The translations under genes were made by a program, and so were the position numbers. A stretch of 64,000 bases of DNA from a bacterium (GTDB taxonomy: Bacteria; Zixibacteria; MSB-5A5; GN15; FEB-12), in contig JADJGQ010000003.1 of assembly GCA_016708025.1 (NCBI GenBank), positions 310,001 through 374,000 on the forward strand. Reading direction: 5' to 3'. Numbering within the stretch: position 1 is the stretch's first letter; each line of letters starts with the position of its first letter. The notes under the pieces are model-generated. The model was not told the DNA's origin. It did no database searches and saw only the letters and a program-made list of their open reading frames with translations. Positions 15,101-24,281 of this stretch are shown piece by piece.

Positions 15101-17416
15101 TCAATCTCTTTCGCGGCGAAAATGTGCATTGGCCACAGTAATCTGGCCGAGTGCAATGCCGCCATCATTGGTTGGGACCTGCAAATGAGTCAAGACAGTA
15201 AACTGCTCAGCGGACAATCTATCCACCATCAATTCAAAGAGCAGGTCATTCTGAAAAACACCGCCGCTGAGGGCGACTGTGTTGCAGTTGTACCGGGTCC
15301 GAGCTTCGCGCGCTGCCTTCACCCAAACTTCAACCACCGACCGGTGGAAATCTGCAGCAATATGGGAGCGGGCGATCCCACGTCGGAGATCTTCCACTAT
15401 ACTCAATATAAGTGGGGCTGTTGTCAGAGCGCCGGACGCCGGTATCTGTTCTAGCGCGCTGGAGTAACCTTTGGATGCACGAACTGCCGAGTGATCGCAG
15501 AGCATTTCCAGCCCGATAGCAGCCTGCGCTTCATAGGCAATCTCGCGGTTGTATCCAAGCAAAGCCGCCACAGCATCGAAGAGTCGCCCACAACTTGAAG
15601 TCAGCGGCGAGTTGATCTTCTTTTGGATCATCTGGGTCAGCAATGGAATCTCTTGCCGATGTTGAGCAACGACCGGCAAATCCAGGTCAGCAATGTTTTC
15701 ACCAATTGATGAGTAGAGATGAGACAGTGCCATTCGCCATGGCTGCTTGATCGCCAATCCCCCGCCGGGCATCGGAACAGGAGCAAGCCAGGCCGATCTG
15801 ACATAGCCGGAAGCGTCGCCGAAAAGAAGTTCGCCTCCCCAGATCGTCCCATCGGTGCCGTAGCCGGTGCCATCGAGAATTATCCCGATCGCTTTTCCGA
15901 CATGCTTGTGTTCGGCCAGCACTGCGGCAAGATGGGCGTGGTGATGCTGAACGCTGACCGAGGGGAGTGCTTGCTTCTGGGCCCATTGCGTTGACAGATA
16001 CTCCGGATGCAGGTCGTAAGCAATTGCCTCAGGGACGATCTCATGAATTTGCTCGAAATGGGAGATACTCTGTTCGAAAAACGCAAGAGCGGTGGGATTG
16101 TCCAGATCGCCAATATGCTGCGAGAGAAAGATTTGGTTACCGCGGGAAAGCGCGATGGTATTCTTCAGTTCCGCTCCAACGGCCAGGATCGGCTTGATCG
16201 TTGACTCAGCAAGGGTCACTGGTAGTGGAACGTAACCACGGGATCGCCGGATCAACCGTGGTTGTGATCCTTGAATTCTGGCGATCGAATCATCGCAGCG
16301 CTGCAGTATCTCCCGGTCGTGAAGTAGGAAATAGTCCGCGATATCTTTTAGTCGGTCAAGCGCCTCTTGATTACCGATTGCAATTGGCTCTTCTGCAAGA
16401 TTGCCAGAGGTCATGACCAACGCCGTGAAATTGCCTCGAAGGAGCAGATGATGAAGCGGCGTATACGGCAACATAAAGCCAAGATATTGCTGACCGGGCG
16501 CCACCGCGTTGGCGATCCCCGTAGCCTCTCTGCTCTTCAGCAATACGATTGGTCGGCTGGGAGAAAGAAGCAATGCCCGCTCATGATCGGAGAGGATACA
16601 GAAGTTCTCGATGGTGGTGATATCTGGAGCCATCATGGCCAGCGGCTTTTCAGCGCGACCTTTTCGATCGCGTAATCTCTGCACGGCAGTTTCATTGCCG
16701 GCATCAACCGCCAAGTGAAAACCGCCAACTCCGCGAATAGCCAGAATCAAACCAGTTTTGAGAAGATCTACCGCAGTCGGAATCGGTTCGCCCATGACCG
16801 AAGTCCCATCGGCCTGACAAAGACGCACCCTCGGACCACAAATAGCACAACCATTGGGTTGGGCGTGAAACCGACGATCTGCCGGGTCATCATACTCGCC
16901 CTGGCAGGATGGACACATCGTGAAAGTCGACATGGAAGTGTACGGGCGATCATACGGTATTGACCGGACAATGGTGTAACGTGGTCCGCAGTTCGTACAA
17001 TTGATGAATGGATACGCAAAGCGACGGTCAGATCGGTCAAAGAGCTCGCGAAGGCAGTCGTCGCAGGTGGCGATATCCGGAGGAATAAGCGTAGCGGCGG
17101 CTCCGTCATGCGCACTGTGGATAATCTGAAAATGAGACTCGCCCGTCAATCCAACAGACACTGATTCAAGCGAATCGATTCGTGACTGGGGAGGAAGTTC
17201 GGATTGCAGACGATGGCGAAATCTCGCAATTGCATGGGCTGAGCCTTCAACCTCGATCGTCACACCGTTTGGGCCATTTTGCACAGTCCCAGTCAGTGCT
17301 TCTTCTGTCGCGATTCTATAGACAAACGGACGAAAACCGACCCCCTGCACAACTCCGTTCACTAGAAAACGAAAGCGTGCCAGAGGGGAAGAATCTGTTC
17401 CCGTCGAGTGCTCCAT
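15101..17416 (-). CDS. hypF: Carbamoyltransferase HypF
   Basis: This 771-residue protein makes the carbamoyl group for cyanide ligands from carbamoyl phosphate and ATP. Domains: acylphosphatase-like (about residues 8-100, GVVQGVGFRPFVYRIA); two zinc-finger motifs (CDDCLRELF...CTNCGPRYT and CPSCQGEY...CAICGPRV, about 118-195); a YrdC-like domain (about 205-390, with KPLAMMA); and a Kae1-like C-terminal domain with HHHAH and GVFQND. Full length and all metal-binding cysteines are present. It starts 4 bases after the hypB stop. Confidence 0.97.
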   Translation of the reverse strand: MEHSTGTDSSPLARFRFLVNGVVQGVGFRPFVYRIATEEALTGTVQNGPNGVTIEVEGSAHAIARFRHRLQSELPPQSRIDSLESVSVGLTGESHFQIIHSAHDGAAATLIPPDIATCDDCLRELFDRSDRRFAYPFINCTNCGPRYTIVRSIPYDRPYTSMSTFTMCPSCQGEYDDPADRRFHAQPNGCAICGPRVRLCQADGTSVMGEPIPTAVDLLKTGLILAIRGVGGFHLAVDAGNETAVQRLRDRKGRAEKPLAMMAPDITTIENFCILSDHERALLLSPSRPIVLLKSREATGIANAVAPGQQYLGFMLPYTPLHHLLLRGNFTALVMTSGNLAEEPIAIGNQEALDRLKDIADYFLLHDREILQRCDDSIARIQGSQPRLIRRSRGYVPLPVTLAESTIKPILAVGAELKNTIALSRGNQIFLSQHIGDLDNPTALAFFEQSISHFEQIHEIVPEAIAYDLHPEYLSTQWAQKQALPSVSVQHHHAHLAAVLAEHKHVGKAIGIILDGTGYGTDGTIWGGELLFGDASGYVRSAWLAPVPMPGGGLAIKQPWRMALSHLYSSIGENIADLDLPVVAQHRQEIPLLTQMIQKKINSPLTSSCGRLFDAVAALLGYNREIAYEAQAAIGLEMLCDHSAVRASKGYSSALEQIPASGALTTAPLILSIVEDLRRGIARSHIAADFHRSVVEVWVKAAREARTRYNCNTVALSGGVFQNDLLFELMVDRLSAEQFTVLTHLQVPTNDGGIALGQITVANAHFRRERD

Positions 17417-17420
17417 CTGT

Positions 17421-18089
17421 TCAGCTCGATCTCTTGTTCGCGACCTGTTTTCTGAGCCAGTCGTACCAGGTCTCCAGGCCTACGCCTGTGCGGCAGGAGG
17501 TCTCGAAGATCTCAAGTTGTCCGTTGATCGAGAGGGCGTGTTGGCGGACGCGTTCCATCTCAAACTCGGAGCTCCCTAGCAGGTCGATCTTGTTGATCAC
17601 CATGACGGAGGATCGACGGAACATGCCTGGGTATTTCAACGGCTTGTCGTCACCTTCAGTGGTGCTGATCAGTACCACCTTCATATCTTCGCCCAGGTCG
17701 TAGCTTGAGGGGCAGACCAGATTGCCAACGTTCTCGACAAACAAGATATCCAGATCATCGAGAGAAAACTGGTCGGTCACGGCGGTGACCATACGGGCAT
17801 CGAGATGACAACTGCCACCGGTAACGATCGGATAAACGATCTTCCCGCCGGCCTTCTGGAGTCGGTTGGCGTCATTTTCAGTCTGTACATCGCCGGCGAT
17901 CAGGGCAAGTCGAAGTTCGTTGTTGAGTGCGCCGATCGTCTTTTCAAGCAAGCTGGTTTTGCCGGAACCGGGAGAACTAACCAGATTGAGACAAAGGACT
18001 TTTTTCGCCTGAAGTTTTTCACGAAGGGCCTGAGCCAGTCGATCATTCTCCGACAGTACTTTTTTTTCTATCGCAACTTTGTCGGTCAT
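17421..18089 (-). CDS. hypB: Hydrogenase nickel-incorporation GTPase HypB
   Basis: This 222-residue GTPase drives nickel insertion with HypA. The P-loop is SSPGSGKTSLLE, with GDVQTENDANR, GGSCHLDARM and NKIDLLG as further G-domain motifs. The ATG at 18089 was chosen because MTDKVAIEK is the usual kind of N-terminus and the codon follows the hypA stop by one base. The upstream extension to 18149 lies inside hypA. The N-terminal histidine-rich nickel store found in some homologues is absent. Confidence 0.95.
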   Translation of the reverse strand: MTDKVAIEKKVLSENDRLAQALREKLQAKKVLCLNLVSSPGSGKTSLLEKTIGALNNELRLALIAGDVQTENDANRLQKAGGKIVYPIVTGGSCHLDARMVTAVTDQFSLDDLDILFVENVGNLVCPSSYDLGEDMKVVLISTTEGDDKPLKYPGMFRRSSVMVINKIDLLGSSEFEMERVRQHALSINGQLEIFETSCRTGVGLETWYDWLRKQVANKRSS

Positions 18090-18090
18090 T

Positions 18091-18489
18091 TCACTCTGTC
18101 GCTTTCTTACTGGCATTTGAATCTGAAGAGACCAGCGAAGGGTCATCATCCGGGATCTCTAGGTAGGCTATATCGAGCTCCTGACCATGGATCAGATCAA
18201 CTGCACTGCCGGCGCAGGCTGGACATCTGAACTGAAGATCGGGGACCTCGAATTCGAGTTGGCATGTCTGGCAACGTGCGGCGATCGGGATATGCTCGAT
18301 CACTAGCCTGGTTTCGGCGAGAGGAGTCTCTTTGGTGATCACTTCAAAACCGAAGCGCAACGACTCAGCGTCAATATCGGTCATGCGACCGATCCTGAGA
18401 GCAATCGTGGCAACCCGGTCAATGCCGCGGGAGATCATCTCCTGCTGGACCGCCTCGACAATATTCCCTGCAATACTCAGTTCGTGCAT
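18091..18489 (-). CDS. hypA: Hydrogenase nickel-incorporation protein HypA
   Basis: This 132-residue zinc metallochaperone delivers nickel to the hydrogenase large subunit. It begins MHELSIAGNIVEAV, with the conserved His2 nickel ligand, and has the structural zinc site CQTC...CPAC near residues 73-95. The start at 18489 gives the invariant MHE terminus; the frame is open further upstream but without homology. It is the first gene of hypABFCDE. The C-terminal tail of about 25 residues is unusually long and polar. Confidence 0.95.
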   Translation of the reverse strand: MHELSIAGNIVEAVQQEMISRGIDRVATIALRIGRMTDIDAESLRFGFEVITKETPLAETRLVIEHIPIAARCQTCQLEFEVPDLQFRCPACAGSAVDLIHGQELDIAYLEIPDDDPSLVSSDSNASKKATE

Positions 18490-18661
18490 ATTGGTCAATC
18501 CACCTTCAATAAGATAATACATGAAAAGTGGACGACACGAGAAAGTTATTTGATACCATACGGCGTGGTGTAGTTTATTTGGCTCCATTTTCCTGCTTGT
18601 TGCCGGAAACCGACTTATGGGGATTCTGGTTATAGGGTCCAGACCTTGTATTGGAGGAGTA

Positions 18662-19273
18662 ATGACAGTGTTTCGATTCGCAGTAGCTCTGATCCTGACC
18701 ATCACGATGATCGCATGGTCTGCCTGGGGATCCGGCGAAAAATCCACCGGCAAAACGGAAAGTCCCCAGAATAGCAAACAGGGAGAACAGATGAATTCCA
18801 ACGACTACCGCCAGATCGGGTTCAAAACGATCAGCGGCAACGACAGCAGCCTGGCGGCGTTTGAAGGGAAAGTGACTTTGATCGTAAATACCGCATCGGA
18901 ATGCGGATTCACCCCGCAATACGAAGGGCTGCAAAAGCTGTATGAGCGATTCAAAGATAGCGGCCTGGTGATCGTCGGCTTCCCCGCCAACAATTTTGGT
19001 CAGCAGGAGCCGGGCTCGAATGAGCAGATCGCGGCCTTCTGCAAATTGAACTTTGGCGTCACCTTCCCGATGATGGCCAAGGTCTCCGTCAAAGGAAAGG
19101 ACAAGCATCCGCTGTTTGCCTATCTGACCGAAAAGTCGCCCTGCCCTGGTGAGATCAAGTGGAACTTTGGGAAATTCCTGTTGGATCGACAGGGAAATGT
19201 GGTCGCGCGGTTTGATTCCGGAGTCAGCCCGGATGATGATGAACTGGTGCACAAGATCGAGAAGTTGCTGTAG
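18662..19273 (+). CDS. Exported glutathione peroxidase-family thiol peroxidase
   Basis: This 203-residue protein starts at the ATG at 18662, just after a GGAGGAG site. An N-terminal hydrophobic segment (FAVALILTITMIAWSAWG) suggests export or membrane anchoring. The catalytic tetrad is visible: Cys81 in NTASECGFT, Gln near residue 114 in NNFGQQEPG, and Trp-Asn in KWNFGKFL. The peroxidatic residue is cysteine, not selenocysteine. Such bacterial enzymes usually use thioredoxin and reduce lipid or organic hydroperoxides. It diverges from hypA across 170 bases. Confidence 0.9.
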   Translation: MTVFRFAVALILTITMIAWSAWGSGEKSTGKTESPQNSKQGEQMNSNDYRQIGFKTISGNDSSLAAFEGKVTLIVNTASECGFTPQYEGLQKLYERFKDSGLVIVGFPANNFGQQEPGSNEQIAAFCKLNFGVTFPMMAKVSVKGKDKHPLFAYLTEKSPCPGEIKWNFGKFLLDRQGNVVARFDSGVSPDDDELVHKIEKLL

Positions 19274-19282
19274 CATGATATG

Positions 19283-19310
19283 CAAAGCGGCGCCAGACGG
19301 CGCCGCTTTG
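19283..19310. terminator. Terminator hairpin between convergent genes
   Basis: A 12-bp perfect stem (CAAAGCGGCGCC / GGCGCCGCTTTG) with an AGAC loop lies between the glutathione peroxidase stop and the convergent VWA gene stop. It lacks a long T-run. Confidence 0.7.
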
Positions 19311-19334
19311 ATACTGCCGGAGGAAGCCTCCCTG

Positions 19335-21389
19335 CTACTTCTCCGACAAGCTCTTCTTCAGTTCGTTGGCACGCTCGATCAGCGAAACCAGCTCTGCAAC
19401 CTCCTTGTCATCGATCTCCTTGTTCAGTCCCTTGGCGATCGGAAGTAGATCGGCAAGTTTCTCCCCTCTGGCCCAATATGAGTCCCGCAATATCTCCGAG
19501 AATTGACCAGCCGTGGCGGCCAACCGGAAATCATACGAGGCATCGTCGAACTGCTTGGCAAAGTGATCGGGGTCAATGATCCGGGAGACCTCACGAACCA
19601 CTTTCCCTTCGGAGTCCTTAAACCGAACCTGTACCTTACCGAGCGTTCCTGAACCGAGCGAGTTACTCAGTTTCAGTTCATACAGCGCGGTGACGCGGTG
19701 TCCGGAGCCGATCTCTCCGCCATCGACGGTATCATTGCGGAAATCCTCGTCAGCAACATCGCGATTTTCATAGCCGATCAGGCGATAGCTTCGAACCATG
19801 GTCGAGTCAAACTCCACCTGGATCTTGACATCACGGGCAATGACCTCAAGGGTGCCGTTCAGATTGTCGACGAAGACTCGCTTTGCCTCTTCTATATCAT
19901 CAACATACGCGTAGTGGCCGTTCCCTTTGTCACCCAGTTTCTCCATCAGGATATCGTTGTAGTTACCCATACCGAATCCGACGGTGGTCAGGGTGATCCC
20001 CTTCTTCGCATATCCTTTGATCTGCTCCAGTATCTGCTCTGGTCCGGTGTAACCGACATTGGCGACACCATCGGAACAGAGGATAATGCGATTCAATTTG
20101 CGCGGGTCGAACATCCGATTGGCCATCTCGTAGCCGAGGCGGATCCCTTCTTCGGCGTTGGTGGCTCCATCGCAAGCCAAGCTGTAAATGGCGCGCTTGA
20201 TCGACTCGCGGTCATCTACCGAAGTCGGCTGGAGAACGACCCGCGCAGTGGAGCCATACACCACTATGCCGACCCTATCTTCAGGCTTGAGCTGCTCAAC
20301 CAGCAGGTAGAGGGCCTGCTTAACCAGCTCCAGTCGATTCCCCCATTCCATTGAACCGGAAACATCGACGACAAAAACCAGGTTGGCTGGCTTTCGATTC
20401 TCGGTCTGGATATATTTCCCCTGGATCCCAACCCGCAACATCCAATTGTTCGAATTGCCGAACTGCGACGGCGCCCCCTCCAATTCGATTGAGAACGGCT
20501 CACGTCGCGGCGATGGATATTCGTAACTGAAATGATTGATAAACTCCTCAGCGCGGACAGCTTCAGAGGGCGGGAGGTTGCCGGATTCGAGGTACGATCG
20601 GGCCAGAATGTATGACGCGTCGTCGACATCGATGGCGAAGGTCGAGAGATTGTCATCTTCGGTATCGACAAACGGATTGACACCGTAGTCTTTGAAGAAC
20701 ATGGCGTCGAACGGAACTCCATTGACGGTGGTTGACCCGCCATGAGAGAGGGGGACTGGCTGAATCGTTCCAGTTGACAAACTAAGATTGCTCCCAGCTC
20801 CACCCGTGCCCGCCAGAGGATCTCCAATAGGTACACCATCGATAATATAGGAAACTTCTCCAGCACGTCCCCCTCGGATAAACACGTGGCCATTGGTCGT
20901 GGTCTGAACATTGGGCGAGTTAAACAGCAAGGCGTCGACTGGTTGTACCGGCTTCAGGTGAACCTGTTGTGAAGTAATGGAGGCGATATTGGAGGTCTCG
21001 TACTTCTGGATCGGGTCCTGAGAAGCAGTGACAGCAATAGTCCCATCCAATTCGGTAACCTTCTTGGTCAATTGGTAGTTGACCTCAGTCGTATCACCTG
21101 GTTTCACTTCGATTCCAGAGACATCAACAGTGTTGTACTCCACCGAAGAGATTTTGACCGAGTAAACGCCTGGGCTGATTTTAGTGATGATAAATCTGCC
21201 GTTAGGGTCAGACATCGCCCCCATTTTCGTTCCAACCAATTGCACAGAGGCTCCGATAACCGGGCCGCCGGTGTCCTTGTCGGTCAGCCGTCCCGAGAGC
21301 GAGCCGTTGATCTGGTCGGCGGCGATGGCAATGGCGAGCGCCAAAACCAGTTGAACCGCCACTGCAAGAATCGTTGTACGATGTGACAT
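19335..21389 (-). CDS. Carboxypeptidase-regulatory / TonB-plug-like / VWA fusion protein (YfbK-like)
   Basis: This 684-residue exported protein has a signal peptide (1-24). Residues 29-108 form a carboxypeptidase-regulatory-like beta sandwich (GRLTDKDTGGPVIGASVQL). Residues 129-190 resemble the TonB-dependent receptor plug (SPNVQTTTNGHVFIRGG, YIIDGVP). The rest matches the YfbK/YfbK-N family: an ESGNLPP..AVR.EEFINHF block, a VWA domain with an intact MIDAS (Asp342-x-Ser-x-Ser, Thr409, Asp440 in CSDG), and a DUF3520-like tail. No beta-barrel follows the plug. It is probably a periplasmic or outer-membrane-associated protein; the combination is unusual. Confidence 0.85.
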   Translation of the reverse strand: MSHRTTILAVAVQLVLALAIAIAADQINGSLSGRLTDKDTGGPVIGASVQLVGTKMGAMSDPNGRFIITKISPGVYSVKISSVEYNTVDVSGIEVKPGDTTEVNYQLTKKVTELDGTIAVTASQDPIQKYETSNIASITSQQVHLKPVQPVDALLFNSPNVQTTTNGHVFIRGGRAGEVSYIIDGVPIGDPLAGTGGAGSNLSLSTGTIQPVPLSHGGSTTVNGVPFDAMFFKDYGVNPFVDTEDDNLSTFAIDVDDASYILARSYLESGNLPPSEAVRAEEFINHFSYEYPSPRREPFSIELEGAPSQFGNSNNWMLRVGIQGKYIQTENRKPANLVFVVDVSGSMEWGNRLELVKQALYLLVEQLKPEDRVGIVVYGSTARVVLQPTSVDDRESIKRAIYSLACDGATNAEEGIRLGYEMANRMFDPRKLNRIILCSDGVANVGYTGPEQILEQIKGYAKKGITLTTVGFGMGNYNDILMEKLGDKGNGHYAYVDDIEEAKRVFVDNLNGTLEVIARDVKIQVEFDSTMVRSYRLIGYENRDVADEDFRNDTVDGGEIGSGHRVTALYELKLSNSLGSGTLGKVQVRFKDSEGKVVREVSRIIDPDHFAKQFDDASYDFRLAATAGQFSEILRDSYWARGEKLADLLPIAKGLNKEIDDKEVAELVSLIERANELKKSLSEK

Positions 21390-21513
21390 ACGTTTCTCCC
21401 TTCTCGCATGCCGTGAAGCGTAATGAGGTGAGGATCCATAGAAACGACGCGCCCGGTTATGAGACTGTGTAACAGCTCAGAACCGGGCGTGAAAACTCGT
21501 ATGATTATACGAC

Positions 21514-23118
21514 TTATTTGAGGAGCAGCATTTTCCGGGTGGCGACATCGGTGCCGGTAGAAAGGCGATAGAAATAGAGCCCGCTGGCTATCGGCTCTCC
21601 AGACTGATCGACTGCGTGCCAGGTAACGTCGTGGATACCGGCGCTTTGATACGCATCCACCAGCTTGATCACCTGTCGACCATACACATTGTAAACTTCA
21701 AGGGTTACCCTACCAGGACTATTGAGGGTATAGGAAATCACTGTAGTCGGGTTGAACGGATTTGGGACATTCTGTTCGAGGCGGAATTCCGCAGGCACTG
21801 TCTGGGAGACTTCAACTGACATCGGTTTGGCGTTCATACCGACGACTTCCGAATGTACTATCCGGAAACGAGAATCGTTGGACGCAAACAGCGGATAGCT
21901 CCCCGGTCCAAACACCGGCTCACCCGATTGGTCGATCCAGAGTAGAGTAAGTGTGTCGCCGATAGTACCGACCATTGCCTCTGGCGCAAGTTCACGAAGA
22001 TCCGACTCACGAAGCGGCCGGTCGTTGGCGGAGACAAGACGGACATAGCAGGCGGCGATCGGTTGATCGGAAGAGATGAGACATCTGCTATCGGAAGAGG
22101 TTTCGCTGATCCTGAGCGTGGCCTTATTAAAGGTCGCAACCGGCTTGGCGAATTCGAAGCTATGCCAGATCGGATCCAGATAAAACCCTTCGCCGGTAGT
22201 GATCTTGATTAGCTGCACCAGGTCGGCCACGGTGAGGGTCAGTCCATCGCCATTGATGTCTGAGCCGCTAATAGCTTGCTCAGTACAAGTAAGAACGCCC
22301 AACCCCCAGACAAAATAGCGAGTGTAACGGATAGCGTCGGCGATGGTGTAGGCATAGCCGTCGCAGTTGATATCGCCGATCCAGGGATTCACACTGTCTG
22401 TGCAAATAATATCATAATAACCGTCAACAGCGGTAAATGCAGGAACGGCGACTTCCGGTCCCGCGAGACAGGTCTGATCGGGCGAGCCGTAGCCGGGAAA
22501 CACCACATTGAGTGAATCCGAAGGAGATATGCCGACATGTGGCCACAGCAACTCAGAGGCGGCGAACAGTGTATCTCCACTCCGGCTATACAGGACGTTG
22601 TCATTGCAATCCCGCCAATAAAACATGAGAGGACGAGACGAACAGGCTGTGTTGACGTTTCCCGCCCAACTGGGAGATGCAAAAGCGGTATGGATCCGCA
22701 CCAATTCCATCCGACTTCCGGATGCGTAACACGACGCTTGATATCCCTCTGAAACGGAGGCAAAGCCGGTGATCTCAAGGAGACTTGTCGCGGTACTTGG
22801 GTGAACATCCCACGGATAGCCGGTTTCGGCAGTGACCGCGACGCGACGCCAGTTGAGATACTCCCAGCCGCACGCGGTCATCAGTTCACCTGGCTCAACT
22901 TTGAGGACAGTAAAGTCGTAGCCGCGCTCAGCAAGGCAGAGCCTGAAACCGCCTATTTGGCCCGGAAAACTATCGACTACTACCGGAATCTCAAGCAATC
23001 CTCCCGTAGATGGTATGTACATGCCAAAGCTGGGGAGTTTGAGCCCAGTTGCGTGGGATGAACAGAAAGACAGGAAAGTAATTGCTAATACCGTTGTCAA
23101 TAAATGCCGGAGCTTCAC
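21514..23118 (-). CDS. Secreted protein with dockerin-like module and type A sorting domain
   Basis: The protein has 534 residues from a GTG at 23118 preceded by GGGAGGT; the frame is open to 23472 but that part overlaps thpR. A signal peptide (LRHLLTTVLAITFLSFCSSHA) is followed by a cysteine-containing domain of unknown family (about 25-240). A dockerin-type pair follows at about 247-312 (GDINCDGYAYTIADAIRYTRY and SDINGDGLTLTVADLVQLIK). The C-terminal 85 residues are a classic FlgD-Ig/type IX sorting domain (QNVPNPFNPTTVISY through RKMLLLK). It is likely exported to the cell surface. Function unknown. Confidence 0.82.
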   Translation of the reverse strand: MKLRHLLTTVLAITFLSFCSSHATGLKLPSFGMYIPSTGGLLEIPVVVDSFPGQIGGFRLCLAERGYDFTVLKVEPGELMTACGWEYLNWRRVAVTAETGYPWDVHPSTATSLLEITGFASVSEGYQASCYASGSRMELVRIHTAFASPSWAGNVNTACSSRPLMFYWRDCNDNVLYSRSGDTLFAASELLWPHVGISPSDSLNVVFPGYGSPDQTCLAGPEVAVPAFTAVDGYYDIICTDSVNPWIGDINCDGYAYTIADAIRYTRYFVWGLGVLTCTEQAISGSDINGDGLTLTVADLVQLIKITTGEGFYLDPIWHSFEFAKPVATFNKATLRISETSSDSRCLISSDQPIAACYVRLVSANDRPLRESDLRELAPEAMVGTIGDTLTLLWIDQSGEPVFGPGSYPLFASNDSRFRIVHSEVVGMNAKPMSVEVSQTVPAEFRLEQNVPNPFNPTTVISYTLNSPGRVTLEVYNVYGRQVIKLVDAYQSAGIHDVTWHAVDQSGEPIASGLYFYRLSTGTDVATRKMLLLK

Positions 23119-23287
23119 GGATGACCTCCCAGTCTTATGCGCGCCGTAGCCGAAGTATCTGGCAATAATATACCCGTCCGTCGCCGTTATCCAAGACTTT
23201 TCAGGGAGGGACCGACTAGAGAGACGAGTGGTTGACTTGCTCCTGGAAGCCTGTATCTTACTGGCTGAAAAGGACGTATGTAGGACT

Positions 23288-23854
23288 ATGTACCGCTTGT
23301 TTGTCGGCCTTGATCTACCGGACGAAGCGGCCCGGCAGCTGGTTCGAATCAGTTGCGGCCTTCCCGGAGCGCGATGGCTTGAACCTGACCAAATCCATCT
23401 GACCCTTAGGTTTATTGGTGAAGTGGATGGCGGGGTGTTTGACGATGTCATTGGCGCTCTCGACACCATCAATCTGCCCCCGTTTGAACTGACGCTGAAG
23501 GGGGTCGGCCATTTCCCTCCTCGGCGCCGTCCGGATACTCTCTGGGTTGGGGTTGAACGGTCCGAATCGCTTGAACTTCTTCACCAGAAGATAGATTCAG
23601 CGCTCAACCGCTCGGGCATTCCCAAAGACCAGAGAAAATTCCACCCCCATGTGGCGATCGCCCGCTTGCGGGATACTCAGGAGAACAGACTCGGCGATTA
23701 CATTGTCGCAAATAATCTCTATGAATCGGGGCCGTTCTGGATAGATAGTTTTCATCTCTTTTCCAGCGTTCTGGCATCAGGCGGCGCAAGCTATCGTATC
23801 GAACAAAGTTATCCTCTGTATAACGGGAGTAAGCGGGATGAAAAGTCATCGTAA
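23288..23854 (+). CDS. thpR: RNA 2',3'-cyclic phosphodiesterase (ThpR / LigT family)
   Basis: This 188-residue 2H phosphoesterase has both HxTx-type motifs: HLTLRFIGEV near residue 37 and HPHVAIAR near residue 119. The second motif reads HVAI instead of HxTx, a common variant. The family hydrolyses 2',3'-cyclic phosphate RNA ends and can ligate tRNA halves in reverse. MYRLFVGLDLP is the usual N-terminus, so the ATG at 23288 is preferred to 23228. The last 17 bases overlap yjbQ. Confidence 0.9.
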   Translation: MYRLFVGLDLPDEAARQLVRISCGLPGARWLEPDQIHLTLRFIGEVDGGVFDDVIGALDTINLPPFELTLKGVGHFPPRRRPDTLWVGVERSESLELLHQKIDSALNRSGIPKDQRKFHPHVAIARLRDTQENRLGDYIVANNLYESGPFWIDSFHLFSSVLASGGASYRIEQSYPLYNGSKRDEKSS

Positions 23855-24257
23855 GGAGCTCTGGTTCAACGTTCCTTCAAGACGCGGTTTCGTCAATATC
23901 ACCCATGAGGTGCAGGAGGCGATCCGCGAGAGCGGCGTGCAGGAAGGAATGGTCCTGGTGAATGCGATGCATATCACCGCTTCGGTCTTTATTAACGACG
24001 ACGAATCCGGGCTGCACCAGGATTACGACAAATGGCTGGAGAAACTGGCGCCACACGAACCGATCAGCCAATACCGGCATAATGATACCGGCGAAGACAA
24101 CGCCGATGCCCACATGAAGCGTCAATTGATGGGGCGCGAGGTCGTCGTGGCGATCACGGGCGGAAAACTGGATTTCGGGCCGTGGGAGCAGATCTTCTAC
24201 GGCGAATTCGATGGCCGCAGAAAAAAGCGGGCATTGATCAAGATCATCGGTGAATAG
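23838..24257 (+). CDS. yjbQ: YjbQ family protein (UPF0047)
   Basis: This 139-residue protein is a full-length member of the YjbQ family, which has secondary thiamine-phosphate synthase activity in vitro but an unclear physiological role. Conserved segments: NITHEVQEAIRESGVQEGMVLV, HITASVFINDDE, YRHNDTGEDNADAHMKRQLMG, and LDFGPWEQIFYGEFDGRR. The His residues of the trimeric active site are retained. It overlaps thpR by 17 bases and precedes the peptidase gene by 24, suggesting a three-gene unit. Confidence 0.93.
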   Translation: MKSHRKELWFNVPSRRGFVNITHEVQEAIRESGVQEGMVLVNAMHITASVFINDDESGLHQDYDKWLEKLAPHEPISQYRHNDTGEDNADAHMKRQLMGREVVVAITGGKLDFGPWEQIFYGEFDGRRKKRALIKIIGE

Positions 24258-24281
24258 AGATTTCGTTCAGGAAGAGGATAT

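Noticed and set aside
23340..23350. GGTTCGAATC, like a tRNA T-loop
   Set aside because: It lies within the thpR coding sequence, and no acceptor, D or anticodon arm can be folded around it.
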